Shown here: positions 57,711 to 64,000 of the stretch, one piece after another
How positions within the stretch are numbered: the first letter of the stretch is position 1
How the letters are laid out: every line of letters begins with the position of its first letter
Origin: Ruegeria atlantica
GTDB taxonomy: Bacteria; Pseudomonadota; Alphaproteobacteria; Rhodobacterales; Rhodobacteraceae
DNA: 64,000 nt
Assembly: GCF_013033965.1 (NCBI RefSeq)
Contig: NZ_WQFE01000004.1
Location: 1-64,000 of the forward strand
Direction: 5' to 3'
The notes under the pieces: generated by a model
Told to the model about the DNA's origin: nothing
What the model saw: only the letters and a program-made list of their open reading frames with translations
The model's database searches: none
Position numbers and translations under genes: made by a program

Positions 57711-58055
57711 ATGAGCCGAGAATTCGTCAATTCCATCTGCCGCACATTTCCAGGCGCTGACCTTTCCGACCCCTGGGGCGGCGGGCACGACGCCTGGAAG
57801 GTTGGCGGCAAGATGTTTGCCTGTATCGGCACAGCCAACGATGGCGTGTCAGTCAAAACGCCGGATATCGAGACGGCTCAGATGTTGATCGACGCAGGTG
57901 TCGGCACCAAAGCCCCCTATTTTCACCGCAGCTGGATCCGGCTGCCGTTTGACTGTGCCGAAGACGAGCTGCGTCATCGGCTGGCCACATCTTACGATCT
58001 GGTGCGGTCGTCACTGACTAAAAAAGTGCAGTCAACTTTGCCGCCACGAAGCTGA
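57711..58055 (+). CDS. MmcQ/YjbR family DNA-binding-like protein
   Basis: A 114-residue protein of the MmcQ/YjbR family (CyaY-like fold, PF04237). It begins SREFVNSICRTFPGADLSDPWGGGHDAWKVGGKMFACIG, and has SWIRLPFDCAEDELRHRLATSYDLV at the end. Function is unknown although the family is often called DNA-binding. The ATG at 57711 is used because the family homology begins there. Confidence 0.87.
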   Translation: MSREFVNSICRTFPGADLSDPWGGGHDAWKVGGKMFACIGTANDGVSVKTPDIETAQMLIDAGVGTKAPYFHRSWIRLPFDCAEDELRHRLATSYDLVRSSLTKKVQSTLPPRS

Positions 58056-58114
58056 TTGACATTTTTCAACACCTCTGGCCCTGTCAGCAAAAAAAGACCA
58101 AACCGGAGCGTGCC

Positions 58115-59302
58115 ATGAAACTGTCGCAGCGTATTACTCATCTGACCGAGGGCGGCAGTGATGGGTGGGATGTTTTTTACCGCGCGCGTCGGATGATCAG
58201 CGAGGGTCACGCGATCACCGAACTGACCATTGGTGAGCATGATATTCGCACGCACCCGAGCATTCTGGATGCCATGGACCTGTCCACCCGACAGGGAAAC
58301 ACGGGCTACGCGGTGGTGCCTGGCTCGGATCTGCTGCGCGACACCGTTGCCGCGCGTATTCAGGCCCGCACCGGTCAGAGAACGTCCCGGAACAATGTGC
58401 TGATCACTCCGGGTGGCCAATCCGCGCTGTTCGCAGCCCATGTGGCGGTGTGTGACCCCGGTGATGTCGGCCTGTACCTTGATCCCTATTACGCCACCTA
58501 CCCCGGTACTATCCGAGGCGCAGGCGCAACGGCCCGCGCCATCCAGACCACAGCAGAAGATGCCTTCCAGCCACGCGCGCCGCAGGTCGATGCGGTCGCC
58601 GATGGCGCAGTGTCGCTGTTGATCAACAGCCCAAACAATCCCACCGGCGTCGTGTATTCGCGTGAGACACTTAACGGCATCGCGGATGTTTGCAACGACC
58701 GCGACCTCTGGCTGATTTCAGACGAGGTTTATGACACGCAGGTCTGGGAAGGTGAGCATATCTCGCCACGAACCCTGCCCGGAATGGCTGAACGCACGCT
58801 GGTCGTCGGCTCCATGTCCAAATCGCACGCCATGACCGGGTCGCGTTGCGGTTGGGTGGTCGGCCCCGAGGACGTCATTGCGCATCTTATTAACCTGGCA
58901 ACCCACACAACATACGGCGTTCCCGGCTTTATTCAGGACGCAGCCAGTTTTGCACTGAATGCGGGTCATGATCTTGAAGAGGAAATCGCTGCGCCATTCC
59001 GCCGCCGTCGTACTTTGGCCGTCGACATATTGGCCCAGCAAAACACCATCGGCTTGGTCCCCGCACAGGGTGCGATGTATCTGATGCTGGACATCCGCGC
59101 CACGGGGCTGAGCGGCGATGACTTTGCAAATGCGCTGTTAGACACGCACGCGATTGCCGTCATGCCCGGAGAAAGCTTTGGCGCAGCAGCCGCCGGTCAT
59201 GTCCGTGTTGCGATGACAATTGACGATGAACGTTTTGCCGAAGCGTTGAAAACAATATGCGATTTAGCGAGCGCATTGGCAGAAAGTCATGCGGCGGAAT
59301 AG
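58115..59302 (+). CDS. PLP-dependent aminotransferase (class I/II)
   Basis: A 395-residue fold-type I aminotransferase. Visible are GYAVVPGSDLLRDTVAARI, LLINSPNNPTGVVYSRE with the Asn that contacts PLP, ISDEVYDTQVW with the conserved Asp/Tyr, and the Schiff-base Lys in VGSMSKSHAMTGSRCGWVVGP. RVAMTI near the end contains the substrate-binding Arg. The amino-donor specificity cannot be read. GGAG lies nine bases before the ATG. It ends 6 bp from the convergent barrel gene. Confidence 0.92.
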   Translation: MKLSQRITHLTEGGSDGWDVFYRARRMISEGHAITELTIGEHDIRTHPSILDAMDLSTRQGNTGYAVVPGSDLLRDTVAARIQARTGQRTSRNNVLITPGGQSALFAAHVAVCDPGDVGLYLDPYYATYPGTIRGAGATARAIQTTAEDAFQPRAPQVDAVADGAVSLLINSPNNPTGVVYSRETLNGIADVCNDRDLWLISDEVYDTQVWEGEHISPRTLPGMAERTLVVGSMSKSHAMTGSRCGWVVGPEDVIAHLINLATHTTYGVPGFIQDAASFALNAGHDLEEEIAAPFRRRRTLAVDILAQQNTIGLVPAQGAMYLMLDIRATGLSGDDFANALLDTHAIAVMPGESFGAAAAGHVRVAMTIDDERFAEALKTICDLASALAESHAAE

Positions 59303-59308
59303 ACGGCG

Positions 59309-59827
59309 TCAAAACCGGAAGGTTGTACGCAGGTTGAATACGTTGGCGTCAATATCGCCCTGACCTCGAGTGACGTCGTTAAAATCCTGACGCAAGGCCT
59401 CACCACTGATGACGAAACTGTCGCCGATGGGATAAGCAATTCCAATGCCATACACTGCAGCGGTGTCATTTTCGGGTGATGCGTCCAATCGCGCTGCGCC
59501 CACGACGACATAGCCCAAGGCCGAGCCAAAATCGTAACCACCACGCAGTTTAAGGCGGGCAACACTGTCCAAACTACCTTCGCCCTGTCCCAGATCCAGC
59601 GAGAGCCTGTTATATTCCAGCTCCCCACCCAGAACAAAGTTGCCGAAGTCATAGTCATAACCAACATGCGGACCAAAAGTCGTATCGTTTCCGCCTGATC
59701 CATTTGGACCATCGACATCTGCATAGCCAAAGCTGAAACCCGCATACGCCCCCGTCCAATCCTCTGCGTATACCGGCGCAATGCCGATTGTCACGCAACT
59801 GGTCATGAGGGCCATCAGGGCTTTCAT
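59309..59827 (-). CDS. Outer membrane beta-barrel protein (Opa/OmpW-like small porin fold)
   Basis: A 172-residue protein with signal peptide (MKALMALMTSCVTIGIAPVYA) and an eight-strand-like barrel: WTGAYAGFSFGYADVDG, FGPHVGYDYDFGNFVLGGELEY, RLKLRGGYDFGSALGYVVVGAARL. The terminal NVFNLRTTFRF ends in Phe, the outer-membrane assembly signal. The ATG at 59827 follows GGAGAGG; the longer frame is upstream non-coding DNA. Function unknown. Confidence 0.87.
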   Translation of the reverse strand: MKALMALMTSCVTIGIAPVYAEDWTGAYAGFSFGYADVDGPNGSGGNDTTFGPHVGYDYDFGNFVLGGELEYNRLSLDLGQGEGSLDSVARLKLRGGYDFGSALGYVVVGAARLDASPENDTAAVYGIGIAYPIGDSFVISGEALRQDFNDVTRGQGDIDANVFNLRTTFRF

Positions 59828-60107
59828 CAACCTCTCCAAAATTCCTTGCAGCTCACCCAACACACAACGGGCATCGTCACATAAAACTTGGTCTGCAATC
59901 GTTAAAAATCTATTGAGATCACGAACCACTCTTAAATAAGTGATAGAAGCATAACAGATTTTCCCGCATTCGGGAAAAAACTTTACCCAACGGCAAGATC
60001 TGATGCGCACAGGGCACAATACTTCGCTTTTGGACTGTCAGGTCGCAAACAGGACAGATTGTTACCCCTCGTATTGGAACAGTTCTGATCACCAGTTGAG
60101 GAACCGC
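59828..60107. other. Intergenic region between barrel and mttB-like genes
   Basis: About 280 bp, AT-rich, with no recognised gene. It should hold the divergent promoters of the barrel gene (minus) and of the small ORF/mttB-like transcript (plus). A TTTTCCCGCATTCGGGAAAA inverted repeat near 59957-59976 (TTTTCCCG/CGGGAAAA) is the clearest structure. Confidence 0.5.
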
Positions 60108-60200
60108 ATGCAAAGTGACGTTTGGAAGATTCGCCTGATCAGCCGTACCATTGGTGCGGATCGCGGGCGTGCCGCACGGGGGCGGCCGGTTGTGGTCTGA
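60108..60200 (+). CDS. Possible 30-residue leader peptide upstream of the mttB-like gene
   Basis: An ATG with GAGGA seven bases upstream opens a 30-codon frame (begins MQSDVWKIRL, contains DRGRAARGRPVVV), ending 43 bp before the mttB-like start. The ribosome site is better than that of mttB itself. It could be a leader peptide, a small basic protein or chance; no homologue comes to mind. Confidence 0.3.
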   Translation: MQSDVWKIRLISRTIGADRGRAARGRPVVV

Positions 60201-60243
60201 GTACACTCACCCTGAACGTACTATCTCGACCGGACTCAAAATT

Positions 60244-61788
60244 ATGAACGAACAAACCCGAAATACATCGCGCAGCGGCGGACGTGCCGCGCGCCGTGCG
60301 GCCCGTGCAAGCGCCCTGCCCGAACATCTGCGCCCCGTCCGCCCCGGAATGGAAGGCGGGACGCTCAAAGTCCTGACCCAAGCCCAGATCGAACGCATCC
60401 ATGAGGCGGCGCTGACGGCGTTGGAAACCATAGGTCTGGCAGACGCCCCACAAAGCGGGATCGACTATCTTGTGGCAGCAGGCTGCACCTTGGGTGACGA
60501 TGGCAGAATTCGTTTTCCCCGCGCATTGGTCGAGGACACGATTGCCAAGGCTAACCGCTCGATCACTTTGCATTCCCGTGACGGTAAATCCGATCTGGAG
60601 CTGTCGGGAAACCGTGTCCACTATGGCACCGCCGGAGCGGCTGTCAGCATGGTTGATGTGCATGGGCAAGAGTACCGGGACTCAACCCTACAAGACCTGC
60701 ACGATGCGTCCCGCATCTGTGAACAGCTTGAAAACATTCACTTTGTTCAACGACCAATGGTCTGCCGCGATATCGCCGACAACTTGGAAATGGATCTGAA
60801 CACCGTCTATGCCACCACGAGCGGCACGTTCAAACATATCGGCACCTCGTTCACCGAACCCAGCCACGTGGCTCCTGCAATCGAGATGCTGCACATGATT
60901 GCTGGCGGCGAAGACAAGTGGCGCGAACGGCCCTTTATGTCGAATTCGAACTGCTTTGTGGTGCCCCCGATGAAATTCGCGACCGAAAGCTGCGAGGTGA
61001 TGGAGGAATGCATCAAGGCAGGAATGCCCGTTCTTCTGTTGTCAGCCGGAATGGCCGGCGCGACAGCGCCTTCAACCGTCGCTGGTGCAATCACGCAAGC
61101 CACCGCCGAATGTCTGGCTGGATTGGTTTATGTAAACGCTGTAAGTCCCGGTGCGCCCGCTATTTTTGGCACCTGGCCCTTCGGTTTGGACCTGCGCACA
61201 GGCGCGATGTCCATCGGTTCCGGTGAACAGGCGTTGTTGACTGCAGGTTGCGCACAGATGCACCACTTCTACGACCTGCCGGGCGGTGCCGCCGCAGGTG
61301 CGTCAGACGCAAAGCTACCCGACATGCAGGCCGGTTGGGAGCAAATGTGCTCAAACGTCATGGCCGGACTTTCGGGTCTGAACATGGTGTATGAAGCTGC
61401 GGGCATGCACGCCTCGCTGCTGGGATTCTGTCACGAAAGCCTGATCCTTAGCGATGACCTGATCGGACAGGCGCAACGCTGTGTGCGCGGGATTGAGGTG
61501 ACGGATGAAACGTTGGCACTGGATCAGATGGCCGAGGTTTGCATGGGCGGGCCGGGTCATTATCTGGGGACCGACGCGACGCTCAGCCGAATGCAGGCGG
61601 ATTATGTCTATCCCACTTTTGGCGACCGGTCGTCTCCGAAAGAATGGGTGGAAATTGGCAAGCCGGACCTGATCGAAAAGGCAGTGAAACGGAAGGAAGA
61701 GATTCTTGCGACCGCATCCCCGGCCAGATTCGATCCGCTGCTGGATGCTGAGTTGCGCAGCAGGTTCAACATTTACTTGCCCGCGTAA
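60244..61788 (+). CDS. MttB-family corrinoid methyltransferase (non-pyrrolysine)
   Basis: A 514-residue member of the trimethylamine methyltransferase (MttB) superfamily, whose members move a methyl group from quaternary amines such as glycine betaine, proline betaine or carnitine to a corrinoid protein. Family segments include LRPVRPGMEGGTLKVLTQAQIERIHEAALTALETIGL, RVHYGTAGAAVSMVD, FSEP-like TSFTEPSHVAPAIEML, and QMAEVCMGGPGHYLGTDATLSRM. There is no in-frame amber codon, so it is the non-Pyl type. The N-terminus (RSGGRAARRAARAS) is Arg-rich. No corrinoid protein gene is adjacent. Confidence 0.9.
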   Translation: MNEQTRNTSRSGGRAARRAARASALPEHLRPVRPGMEGGTLKVLTQAQIERIHEAALTALETIGLADAPQSGIDYLVAAGCTLGDDGRIRFPRALVEDTIAKANRSITLHSRDGKSDLELSGNRVHYGTAGAAVSMVDVHGQEYRDSTLQDLHDASRICEQLENIHFVQRPMVCRDIADNLEMDLNTVYATTSGTFKHIGTSFTEPSHVAPAIEMLHMIAGGEDKWRERPFMSNSNCFVVPPMKFATESCEVMEECIKAGMPVLLLSAGMAGATAPSTVAGAITQATAECLAGLVYVNAVSPGAPAIFGTWPFGLDLRTGAMSIGSGEQALLTAGCAQMHHFYDLPGGAAAGASDAKLPDMQAGWEQMCSNVMAGLSGLNMVYEAAGMHASLLGFCHESLILSDDLIGQAQRCVRGIEVTDETLALDQMAEVCMGGPGHYLGTDATLSRMQADYVYPTFGDRSSPKEWVEIGKPDLIEKAVKRKEEILATASPARFDPLLDAELRSRFNIYLPA

Positions 61789-61801
61789 CACATTGAAATA
61801 T

Positions 61802-61828
61802 GGCGGCCCGTTGGGGGTACGGGCCGCC
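61802..61828. terminator. Hairpin between convergent mttB-like and EF-hand genes
   Basis: GGCGGCCC (61802-61809) and GGGCCGCC (61821-61828) form a perfect 8-bp stem with an 11-nt loop, between the two convergent stops. T-runs are weak on both sides (ATATTT on the minus side), so it may serve both genes modestly. Confidence 0.6.
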
Positions 61829-61843
61829 GATGCCTTCGCGGGA

Positions 61844-62089
61844 TTAGCCGTTGCTGGGCGGTAGCAACCCTGCCTCCTGCGCGACGGCAATTTCATCCGC
61901 GTCCAGCGAACCGTCGCCGTTGGCGTCCATCGCCGAGAAACCATCAGCGTCGACCTCGGGCAGAACGGCTTGAACTTCTTCGATGGTCAGAACGCCGTCA
62001 CCATTGGTGTCCGCCGCGGACTGTGCTGCTGCCATGGCCGGCAGACCCAGTACGAATGCGGAAAGGATTGCTAGGTTTTGCGGTTTCAT
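61844..62089 (-). CDS. Small exported EF-hand calcium-binding protein
   Basis: An 81-residue protein with signal peptide (MKPQNLAILSAFVLGLPAMAAAQ) and two EF-hand loops, DTNGDGVLTIEE and DANGDGSLDADE, both with the full set of Asp/Asn/Glu ligands. It probably binds Ca2+ in the periplasm; no partner is evident. GGAGG precedes the ATG. Confidence 0.9.
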   Translation of the reverse strand: MKPQNLAILSAFVLGLPAMAAAQSAADTNGDGVLTIEEVQAVLPEVDADGFSAMDANGDGSLDADEIAVAQEAGLLPPSNG

Positions 62090-62643
62090 TGTGATGCCTC
62101 CTAAGTGGTATTTGTGTGTGTGTTTACGTCCGGACAGGCACCAGAGACACCCAACCGGAAAACATCACCAGCCCCACCTGACAACATGTCCGGTTTCGCG
62201 CCATTCTCCGCGTGTTTGTCCGAGTCGCGTCCGCAATCAACCGCTGGGCGAAACGTCCAATCCGCGTTTCGGCGGTTCTTGCCCGATGCGTTTGCGCCGT
62301 TCCGGCAAGGCCCTGCCTAAATCACCGACTCGAGACGCAAAAAGAAAGGGGGCCGAAGCCCCCTGTCAGTTTCGCCTTCCAGGCTCATTTCGTTGACCGC
62401 CCGGTGTTTTTTTGCCTGCGGCCTGGACTGCGCATGGGACGAGCGCACCCGTCCCGTGAAAGAGTGGGAAAGAGCAAATATTCCGCCCCACCCTGTTCCC
62501 GGCCAACACGGGCATGTCGGCCGAGTGGACCAAGGCATCGAAGGTAAGTCTCTGCGCCTTGCTCCGTATTCGTCGGGGTCGGTACCTGTGGCAGCTATCC
62601 GACCCCTGCACCCCGGGTTGCCGGGGCGCTAATTTCAGAAGAA
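62090..62643. other. Gene-poor region with strong hairpins
   Basis: About 550 bp with only unconvincing overlapping frames on both strands. It contains two perfect stems, GGGGTCGG/CCGACCCC (62575-62582 with 62599-62606) and CCCCGG/CCGGGG (62611-62616 with 62621-62626), and a minus-strand terminator (62347-62364). I do not recognise tmRNA, RNase P RNA, SRP RNA or a tRNA here. An unannotated minus-strand RNA between about 62640 and 62347 is possible. Confidence 0.4.
62347..62364 (-). terminator. Intrinsic terminator, minus strand
   Basis: AGGGGGC and GCCCCCT with a CGAA loop (TTCG on the minus strand) form a very stable hairpin, followed on the minus strand by TTCTTTTT. It could end the transcript of the 47-residue protein gene or a non-coding RNA. 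Confidence 0.75.
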
Positions 62644-62787
62644 TTACTTCTTCTTGTTCGGACGCTGAGTTAGCGCCGACGCTGCTGCCGTCTTGGCAGC
62701 TTTCGATGATTTCGGATTTCTGAGAACCTTTGCTGCGGCAGATGCAGCTTTTGCACTCGTAACTTCCGAATTCCTTCGACGAGACAT
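62644..62787 (-). CDS. Small basic conserved protein, 47 residues
   Basis: A short gene with a strong GGAGGG seven bases before the ATG. The protein starts MSRRRNSEVTSAKAAS and ends ALTQRPNKKK. It is built of Lys/Ala/Ser-rich helix-forming sequence (VLRNPKSSKAAKTAAASALTQ), a pattern I recall from small uncharacterised proteins in many bacteria. The composition suggests nucleic-acid or surface binding, but no function is known. It is downstream of nrdJ on the same strand, separated by a terminator. A TTATCCACA motif lies 14 bp upstream of the start. Confidence 0.7.
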   Translation of the reverse strand: MSRRRNSEVTSAKAASAAAKVLRNPKSSKAAKTAAASALTQRPNKKK

Positions 62788-62953
62788 AGTTTGTCCCTCC
62801 TTATCCACAGACTACTTGAGGACAACTCATGTATTTCCTGTGGGTTGGCAGCGCGTCATTGATCGCCAAACTCGAACGTGTTTTCTCCTTTCTATCGGTT
62901 TTTGAACCGAGTCGGTTTATCCCTCTCCCGCACTGGTGAAGCGGGGGAAAGCC

Positions 62954-62982
62954 GGGGCGCGAAACTGGTACTTTCGCGCCCC
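62954..62982 (-). terminator. Terminator after nrdJ
   Basis: GGGGCGCGAAA (62954-62964) and TTTCGCGCCCC (62972-62982) form a perfect 11-bp stem with a 7-nt loop, 12 bp past the nrdJ stop. The T-run after it is weak, but the stem is very stable. Confidence 0.75.
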
Positions 62983-62994
62983 AACCCTCATTTC

Positions 62995-64000
62995 TTAGCT
63001 ACACCCGCTGGTCGCGCCGCAGGTGTTGCATTTCATGCAGGTGCCGTTGCGCACCAGCGTGTAGTTTCCACACTCACTGCAAGGATCTCCTTCGTAACCT
63101 TGCATCTTGGCTTTGGTGCGCGCATCCATACCGGTGGCTACGGCAGTTTCCGCAACCGGAGCTTCGAATTGCGCGGCGGGTTCCGCCATACCGTTCACTT
63201 CGGGTTGGCCACCGTTGAATACCACCAGGTCCTGCGGCAGACGCTTGCGAAGATATCCGGTCGAGCTGATTTGTTTCAGTACTTCCAAGGACTTGGAGGC
63301 CGCGCTTTCGCTGATTTCCGAGACGTTCGACAGACCATCTTCTTCACCGCGGCCAAGATCATCGAAGGTTGCACCTTCGGGCTTCACATGCGCCAGATCG
63401 GTGCGGTCCAGATAGGACACGGCCAGTTCGCGGAAGATGTAGTCCAGGATTGACGTCGCGTTCTTGATCGAGTCGTTGCCCTGTACCATCCCCGCCGGTT
63501 CGAACTTGGTGAAGGTGAAGGCATCCACGAACTCTTCCAGCGGTACGCCATATTGCAGGCCGACCGAGACCGCGATGGCAAAGTTGTTCATCATCGCCCG
63601 GAAGCCAGCGCCTTCCTTGTGCATGTCGATGAAAATCTCGCCCAGCTTGCCATCTTCGAACTCGCCTGTCCGCAGATAGACCTTGTGGCCACCGACGATT
63701 GCCTTTTGGGTATAGCCCTTGCGGCGATGCGGCAGTTTTTCACGATGGCTGCGGATCATCTCTTTGACCACAACCTTCTCGATCACCTTCTCGGCCAGAA
63801 CTACGGCTTTTTCCTGCGCCGATCCGCTTTCCAGCACTTCTGCTGCTTCGTCATCATCTTCGACCAGCGCCGCGGCCAGAGGCTGCGACAGTTTCGAGCC
63901 GTCCCGATACAGCGCATTAGCCTTCACACCCAGCGACCAGCTGAGTTCGTAGGCCTTCTGGCAATCCTCGATGGTCGCGTCATTTGGCATGTTGATCGTC
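62995..64000 (-). CDS. nrdJ: Adenosylcobalamin-dependent (class II) ribonucleotide reductase, C-terminal part
   Basis: The last 335 residues of NrdJ; the gene continues past the right edge of the window. NrdJ reduces ribonucleotides to deoxyribonucleotides using coenzyme B12 and needs neither oxygen nor a small subunit. Seen here are [41 protein letters not shown] from the end of the barrel, [29 protein letters not shown], and the zinc/redox tail [28 protein letters not shown], with the cysteines that re-reduce the active site. The internal ATG at 63990 is not the start. Confidence 0.95.
   Translation of the reverse strand, partial: TINMPNDATIEDCQKAYELSWSLGVKANALYRDGSKLSQPLAAALVEDDDEAAEVLESGSAQEKAVVLAEKVIEKVVVKEMIRSHREKLPHRRKGYTQKAIVGGHKVYLRTGEFEDGKLGEIFIDMHKEGAGFRAMMNNFAIAVSVGLQYGVPLEEFVDAFTFTKFEPAGMVQGNDSIKNATSILDYIFRELAVSYLDRTDLAHVKPEGATFDDLGRGEEDGLSNVSEISESAASKSLEVLKQISSTGYLRKRLPQDLVVFNGGQPEVNGMAEPAAQFEAPVAETAVATGMDARTKAKMQGYEGDPCSECGNYTLVRNGTCMKCNTCGATSGCS

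Noticed and set aside
62366..62611. An 81-codon minus-strand frame ending at the 62347-62364 terminator
   Set aside because: Starts with GTG within a hairpin, has no ribosome site and no familiar sequence. The region is better described as structured non-coding DNA.
62801..62809. Perfect TTATCCACA (DnaA-box-like) sequence, with another at 47758-47766
   Set aside because: Single 9-mers are expected about once by chance in 64 kb on two strands. There is no cluster, no AT-rich unwinding region and no replication gene nearby, so not an origin.

Overview
The window looks like a chromosomal segment of a marine alphaproteobacterium of the Roseobacter group (Rhodobacterales, near Ruegeria or Phaeobacter). 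The grounds are the gene set and order (cckA, recA and alaS together), an alphaproteobacterial SOS operator (GTTC-N7-GTTC) before recA, a full CtrA box before cckA, a B12-dependent class II ribonucleotide reductase, a TAXI-type TRAP transporter with a UspA protein, and moderately high GC. I see no prophage, insertion sequence, integrase, CRISPR array or rRNA operon. It is mostly core genome, densely packed, with many 1-4 bp start/stop overlaps.

Layout. 0.1-11.2 kb, mostly minus strand: a transglutaminase-like peptidase, a DUF1330 protein, alaS, recA, cckA, an rRNA m5C methyltransferase and guaB, with one plus-strand sulfotransferase-like gene. 11.4-20.1 kb: a corrinoid/one-carbon region holding a RACo-like 2Fe-2S activator, a SAM methyltransferase, and a minus-strand operon of a 'virulence factor' family protein, a MetF-like reductase and a methyl-THF:corrinoid methyltransferase. 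PPK2 and Ppx genes, rlmE and tRNA-Gly(CCC) flank it. 20.2-25.3 kb: an octaheme cytochrome with a BrkB-type membrane protein, an AI-2E family exporter and a histone-deacetylase-like amidohydrolase. 25.4-35.1 kb: a six-gene MoxR/Bat (AAA+ plus VWA) operon, a Crp/Fnr regulator, an exported arylsulfatase and an exported HAD phosphatase. 35.1-41.2 kb: cardiolipin synthase, a K+ channel and an AttEFGH-like ABC export set. 41.2-45.8 kb: UspA, a fused TRAP-TAXI permease, its binding protein and tRNA-Leu(CAA). 46-55.8 kb: housekeeping and accessory genes (DedA, DsbB, HNH, RluE, VOC, an AlkA operon, MFS, MarR, a broken yceI, a squalene/phytoene synthase family gene, cimA). 55.9-64 kb: cysS with an unusual 3' end, an aminotransferase, an outer-membrane barrel, an MttB-family corrinoid methyltransferase, an EF-hand protein, a 47-residue basic protein and the 3' end of nrdJ.

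The main link between genes is cobalamin chemistry: RACo-like activator, methyl-THF:corrinoid methyltransferase, MetF-like protein, MttB homologue and NrdJ. The first three fit the split, multi-polypeptide methionine synthase reported in Roseobacters, and the MttB homologue fits N-methyl demethylation feeding the same folate pool. The RACo-like and methyl-THF proteins end in Arg/Gly-rich tails and the MttB homologue begins with one. The operon leader at 17872-17925 can fold as a three-way junction. The MoxR/Bat operon beside an exported sulfatase is the second possible functional system.
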